Of a stretch of DNA of 64,000 nt, positions 31,014-40,349 are shown piece after piece. The stretch is taken from assembly GCA_003278095.1 (NCBI GenBank), contig QCHB01000003.1, forward strand, positions 1 through 64,000, written 5' to 3'. Under the pieces are notes generated by a model. It was not told the origin of the DNA and searched no databases. It saw only the letters and a program-made list of their open reading frames with translations. The stretch comes from SAR116 cluster bacterium AG-390-L20. Its GTDB lineage: Bacteria; Pseudomonadota; Alphaproteobacteria; Puniceispirillales; Marisalimonadaceae. Position 1 is the stretch's first letter. Each line of letters begins with the position of its first letter. Position numbers and translations under genes: made by a program.

Positions 31014-31970
31014 CTAACTTGAGGCATTTGTTGTTGTAATTTTTCTAAATATTTCTTCCAAATTTGACTTTACGAAACTAGCCTCAATTATATTAAGTTT
31101 AAATTTGTTAACTTGTTTTAACACAGCATTAAGTTCTGGTGTTTTTTTGTCATCACTTACCAATATTCTGTTAGTATCTTTATCTAATTTCTCAATTTTT
31201 ACGTCACCATAATTAATTGATGATTTTAAATTTTTTGCTAAAACAGCGTTAATTTTATTAAAAACTTTAATTGATATTATATCTTTATTTGCAAATTGTT
31301 TTTCTAGATTTGCAGGTGTTTCATTTGCAAGTAACTTACCATCAGCAATTATCATAGCTCGTGAGCAGACTGCTTCAACTTCCTCTAAAATATGGGTTGA
31401 AATCACTATTGCTTTATTTTTCGATATAGTTTTTATTAAGTTTCTCATTTCATGTTTTTGATTTGGATCTAATCCGTCTGTAGGTTCATCCAAAATTAAA
31501 ATATCAGGATCGTGTATTAATGCCTGGGCGATACCTACTCTTCTTTTAAAACCTTTAGAAAGCGTTTCAATTGGTTTGTTCCAAACTTCTTTAAGACTGA
31601 TTTGAATGGCCATTTCATCTAGCCGGGTCGTTAATAATTTTTTATTTAGACCTCTCATTTTACCAACAAATGAAAGAAACTCTAAAACATTCATATCTGA
31701 ATATGAAGGAGCACCTTCGGGTAAGTACCCTATGAATTCCTTTGCTTTCAATGGATTAGATTTTAGATCAACATTATTAATTAAAATGTCACCGCTATCT
31801 GGTTCTAGAAAACCAGTTAGCATTTTCATTGTTGTAGATTTTCCCGCTCCATTTGGACCAAGAAAACCAACTACTTCGCCTCTTAGGACGTTTAAATCAA
31901 TGTTATCTACAGCTATAAACTCTCCAAATGACTTTTTTAAGTTCTTAGCGTCTATAAGTTTTGAAGACAA
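31014..31970 (-). CDS. ABC transporter ATP-binding protein (GldA-like)
   Basis: This 318-residue ATPase has a Walker A motif GPNGAGKST, Q-loop IGYLPEGAPSY, signature LSKGFKRRVGIAQAL, Walker B ILILDEPTDGLDP and H-loop VISTHILEEVEAV. The YLPEGAPSYSDMNVLEFL segment is characteristic of the gliding/DUF4340-linked subgroup. The C-terminal 90 residues form a regulatory extension. It is the first gene of the operon; the 131-base AT-rich spacer upstream (31971-32101) is where its promoter should be, though I cannot identify boxes with confidence. Confidence 0.93.
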   Translation of the reverse strand: MSSKLIDAKNLKKSFGEFIAVDNIDLNVLRGEVVGFLGPNGAGKSTTMKMLTGFLEPDSGDILINNVDLKSNPLKAKEFIGYLPEGAPSYSDMNVLEFLSFVGKMRGLNKKLLTTRLDEMAIQISLKEVWNKPIETLSKGFKRRVGIAQALIHDPDILILDEPTDGLDPNQKHEMRNLIKTISKNKAIVISTHILEEVEAVCSRAMIIADGKLLANETPANLEKQFANKDIISIKVFNKINAVLAKNLKSSINYGDVKIEKLDKDTNRILVSDDKKTPELNAVLKQVNKFKLNIIEASFVKSNLEEIFRKITTTNASS

Positions 31971-32101
31971 CGATTAATATCCCCCAGCAAAATGTGAATT
32001 TCAAATATTATCAATTAAGTTTAATTAATTTTAAAATAATAAAATTCAAGATCTAAAATTAAATTTTTTGGTATTAATACTCCATTTTTAAAAAATTAAC
32101 A

Positions 32102-33523
32102 TTATAAAAATTTGTTCATATTTGGAAGTTCAGGTTCACCAAAGTGTTTTTCTAAAGACAAAGCAATTTCAACCGCTTTTTCATCTTCATTTTTATTACA
32201 AATAATTTGTAAACCAATCGGAAGAATATCTTGACTTTGAATTGTTGCAAACTTTTGTATGGGGTAAGTAATAGCACATATTCCAAAAATATTTACAGGT
32301 TGGGTGTTAGCTGACGCTAAAAGACTTCTTTCATGTAATTCTTTACCAATTTCAGCTTTATTTACGTCTAATGCTTGCATAACCGTAGTTGGAGACAAAA
32401 GTGCATCATATTTTATAAAATATTGATTAATCATAACTTCTAATTCACTAACCCTTTGCTTAGCTGAAATATATTCAAAAGAATGAACGTTAAGGCCTAA
32501 TTTAGCTCTATTTCCAGTTATAGGGTCCATCTCATCAACATTTTTTTTGAAGCGATCAATACCAAACGCACTTATGATTTCAGATCCAACTATTCTAGGG
32601 AATAATGAAGCTTTTTCATTAGCTTCTGGTATTACAACTTCATCAATTTTTGCACCAAGTTTTTTTAGCTCAGTACAAATATTTTCATAAGCCTCCATTA
32701 CTTGAGGATCTAGATTAGTTGTAAAAGGTTCCTTGAGTTTTCCAAAAGACATATTCTTTATTTCGATAGGCTTTATAGTATAATCTGACTTGTCATTAAA
32801 TGTATTAAAAATTAATCTTGTATCCTTAACATTACGAGTAATTGGACCAGGTGTATCCAAAGTAGGAGAAAGAGGAAAAATACCGTCTGTTGCCCATCTA
32901 TTTTTTGTTGTTTTCAATCCAACAATACCATTGAGTGATGCAGGTATTCTTACAGACCCACCAGTATCTGTCCCAATAGCGAAAGCAGCCAATCCTGAAG
33001 CAACTGCTACGGCTGATCCACTACTTGAACCTCCAGGCATCCTATGTATATTCTCATCCCAAGGATTTCTAGGTGTACCCTTATATTTATTTAATCCAGT
33101 TGCTCCCAATGCAAACTCAACAGTATGAGTTTTACCTAATATTACGCAACCAAGAGATTTTAATCTTTTGACTAAAGACCCTTCCGGGCCTGTTATATCG
33201 TCACTAATAATGTTGGAGCCGTTAGTTGTTGGCATTCCATTTACAGAACAAATATCTTTTATGGCAATTGGGATGCCCATTAGTGGGCCTAGATCAACAC
33301 CATTAGAAAACAGCTTATCAATTCCTTCTGCCCAAGATAAAGCCTTAGTTTCATTAAGATATATATATGCATTAAGCTTTGGATTTAAAAAGTTTATTCG
33401 TCTGTAATATATTGAAGTTAATTCAACACAAGTTAGAGAACCATCCCTCAATTTCATTCCTATTTCTTGAATGTTGCTTTTGATAAGAGGATCATCTGGC
33501 AAAGTTTCTTTGTTATTGTTCAT
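32102..33523 (-). CDS. Amidase signature family hydrolase
   Basis: The 473-residue cytoplasmic enzyme has the Ser-cisSer-Lys triad: the lysine in GIPIAIKDICS, the cis-serine in MPGGSSSGSAVAVASGLAAF and the serine nucleophile in IGTDTGGSVRIPAS. It resembles GatA, but it lies alone without gatB or gatC and the C-terminal half (LLASANTQPVNIFGICAITYP) fits general amidases of the AtzF/indoleacetamide-hydrolase type. The substrate is unknown. AAGGAG lies 6 bases before the ATG. The small membrane-anchored hypothetical gene is 10 bases upstream on the same strand. Confidence 0.9.
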   Translation of the reverse strand: MNNNKETLPDDPLIKSNIQEIGMKLRDGSLTCVELTSIYYRRINFLNPKLNAYIYLNETKALSWAEGIDKLFSNGVDLGPLMGIPIAIKDICSVNGMPTTNGSNIISDDITGPEGSLVKRLKSLGCVILGKTHTVEFALGATGLNKYKGTPRNPWDENIHRMPGGSSSGSAVAVASGLAAFAIGTDTGGSVRIPASLNGIVGLKTTKNRWATDGIFPLSPTLDTPGPITRNVKDTRLIFNTFNDKSDYTIKPIEIKNMSFGKLKEPFTTNLDPQVMEAYENICTELKKLGAKIDEVVIPEANEKASLFPRIVGSEIISAFGIDRFKKNVDEMDPITGNRAKLGLNVHSFEYISAKQRVSELEVMINQYFIKYDALLSPTTVMQALDVNKAEIGKELHERSLLASANTQPVNIFGICAITYPIQKFATIQSQDILPIGLQIICNKNEDEKAVEIALSLEKHFGEPELPNMNKFL

Positions 33524-33533
33524 TCAGATCTCC

Positions 33534-33932
33534 TTAATTTTTAAATTGGTTTTTCATTGACCCAAATATACCTTTTAATCTTGGTGATGTAGAACAATCT
33601 GCTTCTAAAATCATCTTTGGCTCAACAGCAACATGGATGCCAGTATATCGAACAGCTTCATATTTTGGATTTGATTGAAGTTGAACTTTTCTATCAGATT
33701 TAAGTCTTAATCTTGCTATTCCCTTTTTGAAGGGAACTATTATATCTGTACCTGGCACAGCAACTACAAAACTATCATCATCAACAGAGCATTTATTGTT
33801 CAGAGTAATAGTAACTGATATCACTTCGACTTTCTTAAAAGCAGTTTGTATGTTGGGCATACCAAACCACAACATTAATCCAATAATTGATATACCTAAA
33901 ACAAAAAAAATACTTTTAATAAAAAAACGCAT
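33534..33932 (-). CDS. Hypothetical membrane-anchored periplasmic protein
   Basis: I do not recognise this family. The 132-residue protein has one N-terminal membrane helix (FFIKSIFFVLGISIIGLMLWFG), then about 105 residues rich in beta-strand-forming residues. These contain two cysteines (Cys48 and Cys113) that could form a disulfide in the periplasm. A short basic C terminus follows. It is upstream of the amidase gene by 10 bases and probably shares its transcript. No catalytic motif is visible. Confidence 0.7.
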   Translation of the reverse strand: MRFFIKSIFFVLGISIIGLMLWFGMPNIQTAFKKVEVISVTITLNNKCSVDDDSFVVAVPGTDIIVPFKKGIARLRLKSDRKVQLQSNPKYEAVRYTGIHVAVEPKMILEADCSTSPRLKGIFGSMKNQFKN

Positions 33933-34046
33933 TGATACCTTAAAATAAACATATTAGATCTAGATGATACAAATATTTAAACTAAAAGTAAGAAATTTGA
34001 AAAGATAATATTAATAAAAATATTCAAATTTTAATTGGGATCAATA

Positions 34047-35234
34047 ATGAGTAACGAGTTTGATAGAATAAAGAGATTGCCACCTTATGTATTTGAAGAA
34101 GTTAATAGACTTAAAGCAGATTTAAGAGCTAAAGGCAAAGACATTATTGATTTTGGTATGGGCAACCCTGATATGCCTACTCCAAAACATATTAGACAAA
34201 AATTAAAGGAAACTGTAGAGAAACCAGGAACAGGCAGATATTCGTCTAGTAGAGGCATACCAGGTTTAAGAAAAGCACAAGCAGCCTATTACAAAAGACG
34301 TTTTGACGTTGATTTAAATCCAGACAATGAAGTTATAGTTACTTTAGGTTCAAAGGAAGGTTTAGCAAACCTTGCCCAGGCAATAACTTCACCAGGTGAT
34401 ATAATATTATCTCCCAATCCTTCTTATCCAATACACCCATATGGTTTTATTATTGCAGGAGCATCTTTAAGACACTTGCCTGCAATGGATGAAGGGACAT
34501 TTAATCCAAATTTATATTTAGAAAGATTAGAAAAATCGATTAAAGATAGTGTGCCAGCTCCCGTAGCATTAATAATATCATTCCCATCCAATCCAACAGC
34601 GCAAGTTGCCTCATTAGACTTTTATGAAGAGGTTGTCAAAATTGCTTTAAAATATAACGTTTATATTTTATCGGATCTTGCTTACGCAGAAATATACTAT
34701 GATGACTTTCTACCTCCCTCAATTCTACAAATACCTAGGGCAAAGGAAATAGCAGTCGAATTTACTTCTACGTCTAAAACATATGCCATGGCTGGTTGGA
34801 GAATTGGGTTTGCAGTTGGAAATATAAAGTTAATCAATGCTCTTACTAGGATCAAATCTTATTTGGACTATGGAGCCTTCACACCAGTTCAGGTTGCTGC
34901 TACTGCGGCACTTAACGGTCCACAAGATTGTGTTAAAGAGATAAGAAATATTTATCAAAAAAGAAGAAATGTATTAATTGAATCCATGGCTCGATCTGGG
35001 TGGAATATTCCTAGTCCCCAAGCAAGTATGTTTGCATGGGCACCCTTACCAGAAAAATATAAAAATAGTGGGTCATTACAATTTGCAAAAGAATTAATGT
35101 TAAAAGCTGATGTTGCTGTGGCTCCAGGCGTGGCGTTTGGTGAGTATGGAGAGGGATTTGTTAGAGTAGGTTTGGTTGAAAATGAACAGCGGATCAAACA
35201 AGCAGCAAAAAACATAAAAAAATTATTATTATAA
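34047..35234 (+). CDS. alaC: Pyridoxal-phosphate aminotransferase (AlaC-like)
   Basis: This class I/II aminotransferase of 395 residues is most like glutamate-pyruvate transaminase AlaC and the LL-diaminopimelate aminotransferase group. Visible are the start FDRIKRLPPYVFEEVNRLKA, IDFGMGNPDMPTP, the SNPTAQVASLDFY asparagine, DLAYAEIYYD, and the PLP lysine in TSTSKTYAMAGWRIGFAVG. The C terminus FVRVGLVENEQRIKQA has the substrate arginine. The ATG at 34047 has GGGA 6 bases upstream; the TTG at 34035 in the track overlaps that site. It stands alone, followed after 54 bases by the GGT-like gene. Confidence 0.88.
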   Translation: MSNEFDRIKRLPPYVFEEVNRLKADLRAKGKDIIDFGMGNPDMPTPKHIRQKLKETVEKPGTGRYSSSRGIPGLRKAQAAYYKRRFDVDLNPDNEVIVTLGSKEGLANLAQAITSPGDIILSPNPSYPIHPYGFIIAGASLRHLPAMDEGTFNPNLYLERLEKSIKDSVPAPVALIISFPSNPTAQVASLDFYEEVVKIALKYNVYILSDLAYAEIYYDDFLPPSILQIPRAKEIAVEFTSTSKTYAMAGWRIGFAVGNIKLINALTRIKSYLDYGAFTPVQVAATAALNGPQDCVKEIRNIYQKRRNVLIESMARSGWNIPSPQASMFAWAPLPEKYKNSGSLQFAKELMLKADVAVAPGVAFGEYGEGFVRVGLVENEQRIKQAAKNIKKLLL

Positions 35235-35288
35235 TAAAAAGAATCTAGAAAATTAAAATCTTAACTTTACGTTTGGAGAAAATTTACC

Positions 35289-36896
35289 TTGAGTAAACTA
35301 TTCAGAAATTTTAATAAAAGAGACTTTTCTAATTCTGGTAGGTCAAATGCTCTAAGCTCAAATGCTATGTTGGCGTCTTCTCACCCAATTGCATCATCAG
35401 TTGGATTAGATATTTTAAAAAGCGGAGGTAACGCAGTCGATGCCGCATTAGCAATGAATGCTGTTCTATGTGTCGCTGAACCTCATATGACTGGGGTTGG
35501 TGGTGATTGCTTTTCCATGCTTTCTGTTGATGGTAGCACAAATATCAAAGTTTTAAATGGATCTGGCAAATCTTCTGAGAAAGCAAGTGCAGCTTATCTT
35601 CGTAAAAATAATATTTCTGAAATTAAACCTAATATGCCTGACGCCATAACTATACCAGGTGCTGTTGCAAGTTGGTGCTTGTTACATAAAGAACATGGAC
35701 ATATGCCTTGGAAAGAACTTTTTGATCCTGCTATACATTATGCTAAGGAAGGGGTCAAAGTTCATGAAAGGGTGGCATTTGATTGGTCAAATAATCTTAA
35801 AAAATTATCCCTAGATACTGATACATCTAATTTATTCTTAAAGAATGGCACTACGTATGAATTTATGGATAATTTTAAAAATGAAAATTTATCTAAGACC
35901 TTTAGAACGTTAGCTGAAGAAGGTTTTAATGGATTTTATAAAGGTTGGGTGGCAAACGATTTAATTACAAAGCTAAATTCAATTGGTGGAAACCATACTT
36001 TAAGAGATTTTAGTAATGCTTCTGCTGAATGGGTAAAACCCATTGAAGGAAATTATAGGAATATAAAAATTCATGAAGCCCCTCCAAACAGTCAAGGTTT
36101 AGTAGCATTAATTATTTTAGCTATTCTTGAAAGGTTTAATTTCAACAAAATCTCAAAAGTAGATTATTTACATATTTTCTGTGAAGCTACAAAAATAGGG
36201 TATTTTCTCAGAGATCTATATTTAGCAGACGCTGAGTATAATCGATTATCAGTTGATCATTTTTTGAATTCTGAAATCATAGATCAATATGCTTCTAAAA
36301 TAGATATGAATAAAACGAAAACATATGATAAAAGTGATTTTCCTAATCACCCGGATACTATTTATTTAACGGTGAGAGATAAAAATGGCATGACAATTTC
36401 ATTTATTAACTCTCTTTTTGACGCTTTTGGGAGTGGAGTAACGGCTCCTAATAGTGGAGTTCTTTTTCATTGTAGAGGAAGAGCATTCAACACGATTGAA
36501 GGCCATCCCAACGAACTAGGTCCTAATAAAAGACCTGTTCACACGATAATACCAGCCATGATTTCAAAAAATGGCAAACTTTTAGGATCCATTGGAGTAA
36601 TGGGTGGTCAATACCAAGCAGCAGGCCATGCTTATGTTTTATCCCAAATGATTGATTTTGGGTTAAATCCCCAATTTGCACTAAATTATCCTCGTGTTTT
36701 TCCTAATAATAATTTTTTGGATTTGGAGAATGGCTTTGATAAAGAGGTAATAGATAAATTAAAAACTAAAGGGCATCAAATAAATTATCCTGCTTCTCCT
36801 ATAGGTGGTGGACAAATGATTTTAATAGATGAAGAAAGAGATGTTTTAATTGGTGCAAGTGATTGGCGTAAAGATGGTCTTGCCATAGGATATTAA
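35289..36896 (+). CDS. Gamma-glutamyltransferase-family Ntn hydrolase
   Basis: The 535-residue protein is a self-cleaving Ntn-hydrolase. The large-subunit start ASSHPIASSVGLDILKSGGNAVDAA and TGVGGDCFSML are family hallmarks. Autocleavage should occur before the threonine of HPDTIYLTV (about residue 357), which becomes the nucleophile; ISFINSLFDAFGSGV and PNKRPVHTIIPAM follow. There is no signal peptide, unlike periplasmic glutathione-degrading Ggt. It fits the cytoplasmic YwrD/acylase-like branch, and the true substrate is unknown. The start is a TTG at 35289 with GGAG 10 bases upstream. It ends 1 base from the convergent EamA gene. Confidence 0.9.
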   Translation: MSKLFRNFNKRDFSNSGRSNALSSNAMLASSHPIASSVGLDILKSGGNAVDAALAMNAVLCVAEPHMTGVGGDCFSMLSVDGSTNIKVLNGSGKSSEKASAAYLRKNNISEIKPNMPDAITIPGAVASWCLLHKEHGHMPWKELFDPAIHYAKEGVKVHERVAFDWSNNLKKLSLDTDTSNLFLKNGTTYEFMDNFKNENLSKTFRTLAEEGFNGFYKGWVANDLITKLNSIGGNHTLRDFSNASAEWVKPIEGNYRNIKIHEAPPNSQGLVALIILAILERFNFNKISKVDYLHIFCEATKIGYFLRDLYLADAEYNRLSVDHFLNSEIIDQYASKIDMNKTKTYDKSDFPNHPDTIYLTVRDKNGMTISFINSLFDAFGSGVTAPNSGVLFHCRGRAFNTIEGHPNELGPNKRPVHTIIPAMISKNGKLLGSIGVMGGQYQAAGHAYVLSQMIDFGLNPQFALNYPRVFPNNNFLDLENGFDKEVIDKLKTKGHQINYPASPIGGGQMILIDEERDVLIGASDWRKDGLAIGY

Positions 36897-36897
36897 T

Positions 36898-37812
36898 TTA
36901 TTTATTTTTTATTTCCCTATAAGTTATCAAAAGACAAGATCCTATTACAATTAATCCACCAACAATTTGTTGTAAACTAGGTACTTCATTCCAAATTATA
37001 TAACCAAAAAGGGTTGCTAAAGGTATTGCTAAATACCTTAGTGTAACCAAAATAGTAGCCTCAGCATATTTATAACTTTGAGCCATTAGGTACTGAACAA
37101 ATGAACCTATAATTCCAAGTGAAATTAAAGTATATAATATACTGTTTGGAGTTATAAGAATTTCTATTCCATAATCACCAGTTTTTCCATAAAACTTTGT
37201 CCCAAATAAAACGATAGTAAATGTGATAACTATCGAAGTTACTAGATTATGAATTAGAGCTGTAGTCGCAGGATGTTCCGTCTTTCCAATTTTTCTTAAA
37301 ATAAGCGCAAGTGCTGCATGTGTTATTGCACTTCCAAAGGCAAGATAAATACCAAATGCAGATAAATCTGATGTTTCATTAATGATACTAATCGGATTAA
37401 TCATTAAAAAAACTCCAATCAAACCAGCCATAACTGCGGTCCATCTAATTAATCCAATTTTTTCTCCTAAAACAAATGGAGATAAGAGAGTCACATATAT
37501 TGCAGAGCTCTGAGCAAGTGCTGTGGTAAGGCCAATAGGTATTAGTTGCAATGAGGAGAATACCATTATCATCGTAATAAAACCAAAAAAAGAACGTAAG
37601 ACAATATTTTTCCAATTGTTGGTTTGAAACAAAAGTGACTTTCTAGCTACATAAGCTAAAATAAACAGAATAGGTAATGAGTAAGCAAACCTAGAAAATA
37701 AAGTAATTATAAAATCTACGTCTCCTGATAAAGATTTGATTATCATGTGTGTAAATAGAGATAAAAATATAAATATGATCCAAATTAAAGAACCAATTAT
37801 GTTTGATGACAT
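36898..37812 (-). CDS. EamA-family (DMT superfamily) transporter
   Basis: The 304-residue protein has ten predicted membrane helices in two five-helix EamA repeats. LRSFFGFITMIMVFSSLQLIPIGLTTALAQSS and the ENxxG-like GEKIGLIRWTAVMAGLIGVFL match the family's S-adenosylmethionine- or metabolite-exporter branch. The second repeat ends IWNEVPSLQQIVGGLIVIGS. The substrate is not predictable. It is unrelated in detail to the EamA protein at 5955-6869. It is divergent from the TcuA-like gene, with a 102-base spacer. Confidence 0.85.
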   Translation of the reverse strand: MSSNIIGSLIWIIFIFLSLFTHMIIKSLSGDVDFIITLFSRFAYSLPILFILAYVARKSLLFQTNNWKNIVLRSFFGFITMIMVFSSLQLIPIGLTTALAQSSAIYVTLLSPFVLGEKIGLIRWTAVMAGLIGVFLMINPISIINETSDLSAFGIYLAFGSAITHAALALILRKIGKTEHPATTALIHNLVTSIVITFTIVLFGTKFYGKTGDYGIEILITPNSILYTLISLGIIGSFVQYLMAQSYKYAEATILVTLRYLAIPLATLFGYIIWNEVPSLQQIVGGLIVIGSCLLITYREIKNK

Positions 37813-37914
37813 TTAAGACCAAATAATAAATTGAACTTGAAAATATTAACTTTAGAGAATAACAATAATTTAACAATCTAATAAATCATTCCACCACTAA
37901 AAGGAAAATACTCT

Positions 37915-39387
37915 ATGTCAAAAAAAGTAGTAATTGTTGGTTCTGGTAATGCGGCTTTGTCTGCAGGGATAGCTGCTTTAGAAAAAGGTGCAGAAGTAAC
38001 TATTTATGAAAAAGCAGATAAAAAAATGGCAGGAGGTAATACTAAGTATACTGCTGGAGCAATGCGATTTGCTTATGAAAGTGGTGATCAATTAATGGGT
38101 CTTTTGGAAAATCCAAATGATAAAAGAATTAAAGATACAGATTTTGGATCTTACACCCAAGAAAAGTTTAAGATAGATCTATTAAATTTTAACGATGGTA
38201 GACCATTAAGTCATGAGCAAAAAATTTTAGTTTCTAAATCTTTAAAAACAATTCAATGGCTCTCATCTCATAATGTTAAGTTCGAACCCATTTATTCAAG
38301 ACAAAGCTTTATGAAAGACGGAAAACATATTTTTTGGGGAGGCTTAACGTTGGCGTCTGAAAACGAAGGAGTGGGTTTGTTTGACCAAGAATTGGATGCA
38401 TTTTTATCATTAGGTGGAAAAATTTTCTATGAAAGACCTGTTACAAATCTTATTTTTGAAGATAAAATGGTAAAAGGTATTTATATTAATCAGGAAAAAA
38501 TAAATGCTGACTCTGTTATTCTTGCATCTGGCGGCTTTGAAGCTAATGACGAACTTCGAAAATCTTATATTGGCGACAATTGGCGCAAAGCAAAAGTAAG
38601 AGGAACTCCTCATAATACAGGAGATGGGTTAAAGATGGCTTTAGAAATTGGAGCAGCAAAGCATGGTTTATATAATGGTTGTCACGCTACTCCAATGGAT
38701 TTGCATATGAAAAATTATGGTGGTTTAGATTTAGAACCCAGTGAAAGAAAAAACTATAGAAAGATATGCTATTTTTTAGGAATTATGGTAAATGCAAAAG
38801 GTAAAAGATTTTTGGATGAAGGCAAAAATTTTAGAAACTATACATATGCACAATATGGCAAAAAAGTTTTAGATCAACCAGGTCATTTTGCTTGGCAGGT
38901 TTTTGATAGTAAAGTTTTTGACTTACTTTATGAAGAATATACGTTTCATGATGCGCACTTTGTTGAGGCAGACACCATTGACGAGTTAATTTCAAAAATG
39001 GATGGTGTTGATAAAATAGAAACTAAAAAAACAATTAATGAATTTAATAATTCAGTTGACCTTAATACTTCTTTCGACCCAACTATTCTTGATGGAAAAT
39101 CAACAAATGGAATTGAAATTAAAAAATCAAATTGGGCACAGAAAATTGATAAAGGCCCATTTAAGGCTTTTCCGGTTACTGGAGGCATTACTTTTACTTA
39201 TGGTGGATTAAAAGTAGATAAAAATGGAGCAGTGTTAGACACTAAGAACAATCCCATAAATGGTTTATTTGCTTGTGGCGAATTAGTAGGAGGTGTGTTT
39301 TTTAATGGTTATCCTGGTGGATCGGGCCTAACATCGGGAGCGGTGTTTGGTAGAATAGCCGGTTATGGTTCAGTACAGGAAGGTTAG
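37915..39387 (+). CDS. FAD-dependent tricarballylate dehydrogenase-like flavoprotein
   Basis: The 490-residue enzyme is of the fumarate reductase/succinate dehydrogenase flavoprotein superfamily, most like TcuA. The FAD motif VVIVGSGNAALSAGIAA is followed by GGNTKYTAGAMRFAY. VRGTPHNTGDGLKMALEIGA, KGKRFLDEGKNFRNYTYAQYG and the C-terminal FNGYPGGSGLTSGAVFGRIAG complete the pattern. TcuA oxidises tricarballylate to cis-aconitate in Salmonella; here no tcuB or tcuC is seen, so another unsaturated acid is equally likely. The 2-hydroxyacid dehydrogenase follows after 3 bases and is almost certainly in the same operon. Confidence 0.85.
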   Translation: MSKKVVIVGSGNAALSAGIAALEKGAEVTIYEKADKKMAGGNTKYTAGAMRFAYESGDQLMGLLENPNDKRIKDTDFGSYTQEKFKIDLLNFNDGRPLSHEQKILVSKSLKTIQWLSSHNVKFEPIYSRQSFMKDGKHIFWGGLTLASENEGVGLFDQELDAFLSLGGKIFYERPVTNLIFEDKMVKGIYINQEKINADSVILASGGFEANDELRKSYIGDNWRKAKVRGTPHNTGDGLKMALEIGAAKHGLYNGCHATPMDLHMKNYGGLDLEPSERKNYRKICYFLGIMVNAKGKRFLDEGKNFRNYTYAQYGKKVLDQPGHFAWQVFDSKVFDLLYEEYTFHDAHFVEADTIDELISKMDGVDKIETKKTINEFNNSVDLNTSFDPTILDGKSTNGIEIKKSNWAQKIDKGPFKAFPVTGGITFTYGGLKVDKNGAVLDTKNNPINGLFACGELVGGVFFNGYPGGSGLTSGAVFGRIAGYGSVQEG

Positions 39388-39390
39388 GGG

Positions 39391-40347
39391 ATGAAAAAAA
39401 TTAAGGTAGCAGTTTTAGATGATTATCAAAATGTTACTCATGATTTCGCCAATTGGGAAACGTTAAGTGAAAACATAGAGCTTAAAGTCTTCAATAAATA
39501 TATCGGAGATGATAATAACTTATCAGACAAACTATTTGATTACGATGTTTTGTGTTTGATGAGAGAAAGAACTCCTCTTCCTAGTACTTTAATAAACAAA
39601 CTTCCAAATTTAAAACTAGTTATTACAAGTGGAATGTGGAACGCATCTATCGACTCAAAAGCCTTGAAAATGAAAAATATAATTTATTGTGGTACTGAAA
39701 CTAAAATCCATTCGACAGCAGAATTAACATGGGCACTTATTATGAATAGCTGGAGAGGATTGCAAATTGAAATTCAAAACATGAAAGAAGGTAATTGGCA
39801 GACAACAATTGGTAGAGGATTAAAAGGAAATACCTTAGGTATTCTTGGTCTTGGTAAACAGGGACTACAAGTGGCTAATTATGCTAAGGCTTTTGAAATG
39901 AAAGTAATTGCTTGGAGCCATAATCTAAAAAAAGAAGATTGTGAAAAAGTTGATGTAGAATATGTAAGTAGCTCAGATTTATTTCAAACTTCAGATATTT
40001 TAACAGTGCATACCAGATTATCAGATAGAACGCGTGGCTACATTGACAAAAGTAATTTAAAGCTAATGAAAAAAGAGTCTGTAATAGTTAATACTAGTCG
40101 TGGTCCAATCATAAAAGAACAAGATTTAATAAATGCTTTGAATAAAAATGAAATTTCATATGCAGCCTTAGATGTTTATGATCAAGAACCTTTACCTAAA
40201 GATCATATTCTTAGAAAAACAAAAAACTTAATTCTTACTCCCCACATTGGTTACGTGTCTTCAGAAGCTTATGAAAAGTTTTTCAATGGTTATTTAAAGG
40301 GAATAGAAGCTTATTTAAATAAAAACCCTATAAACCAAATTATTTAG
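39391..40347 (+). CDS. D-2-hydroxyacid dehydrogenase family protein
   Basis: The 318-residue NAD-dependent enzyme has the dinucleotide motif LGILGLGKQGLQVANYAKAF, the NTSRGPIIKEQDLINAL signature, the catalytic glutamate in DVYDQEPLPKDHIL and the catalytic histidine in LILTPHIGYVSSEAY. The start VAVLDDYQNVTHDFANW is typical of the branch often found beside flavoproteins and transporters of carboxylates. Substrate unknown. It shares an operon with the TcuA-like gene, suggesting two successive oxidation or reduction steps on one organic acid. Confidence 0.88.
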   Translation: MKKIKVAVLDDYQNVTHDFANWETLSENIELKVFNKYIGDDNNLSDKLFDYDVLCLMRERTPLPSTLINKLPNLKLVITSGMWNASIDSKALKMKNIIYCGTETKIHSTAELTWALIMNSWRGLQIEIQNMKEGNWQTTIGRGLKGNTLGILGLGKQGLQVANYAKAFEMKVIAWSHNLKKEDCEKVDVEYVSSSDLFQTSDILTVHTRLSDRTRGYIDKSNLKLMKKESVIVNTSRGPIIKEQDLINALNKNEISYAALDVYDQEPLPKDHILRKTKNLILTPHIGYVSSEAYEKFFNGYLKGIEAYLNKNPINQII

Positions 40348-40349
40348 AC

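Noticed and set aside
38281-38310. A string like a tRNA T-loop (GTTCGAACCC) that might signal a tRNA gene.
   Set aside because: It lies inside the intact TcuA-like gene and has no acceptor stem, anticodon arm or D-arm around it.
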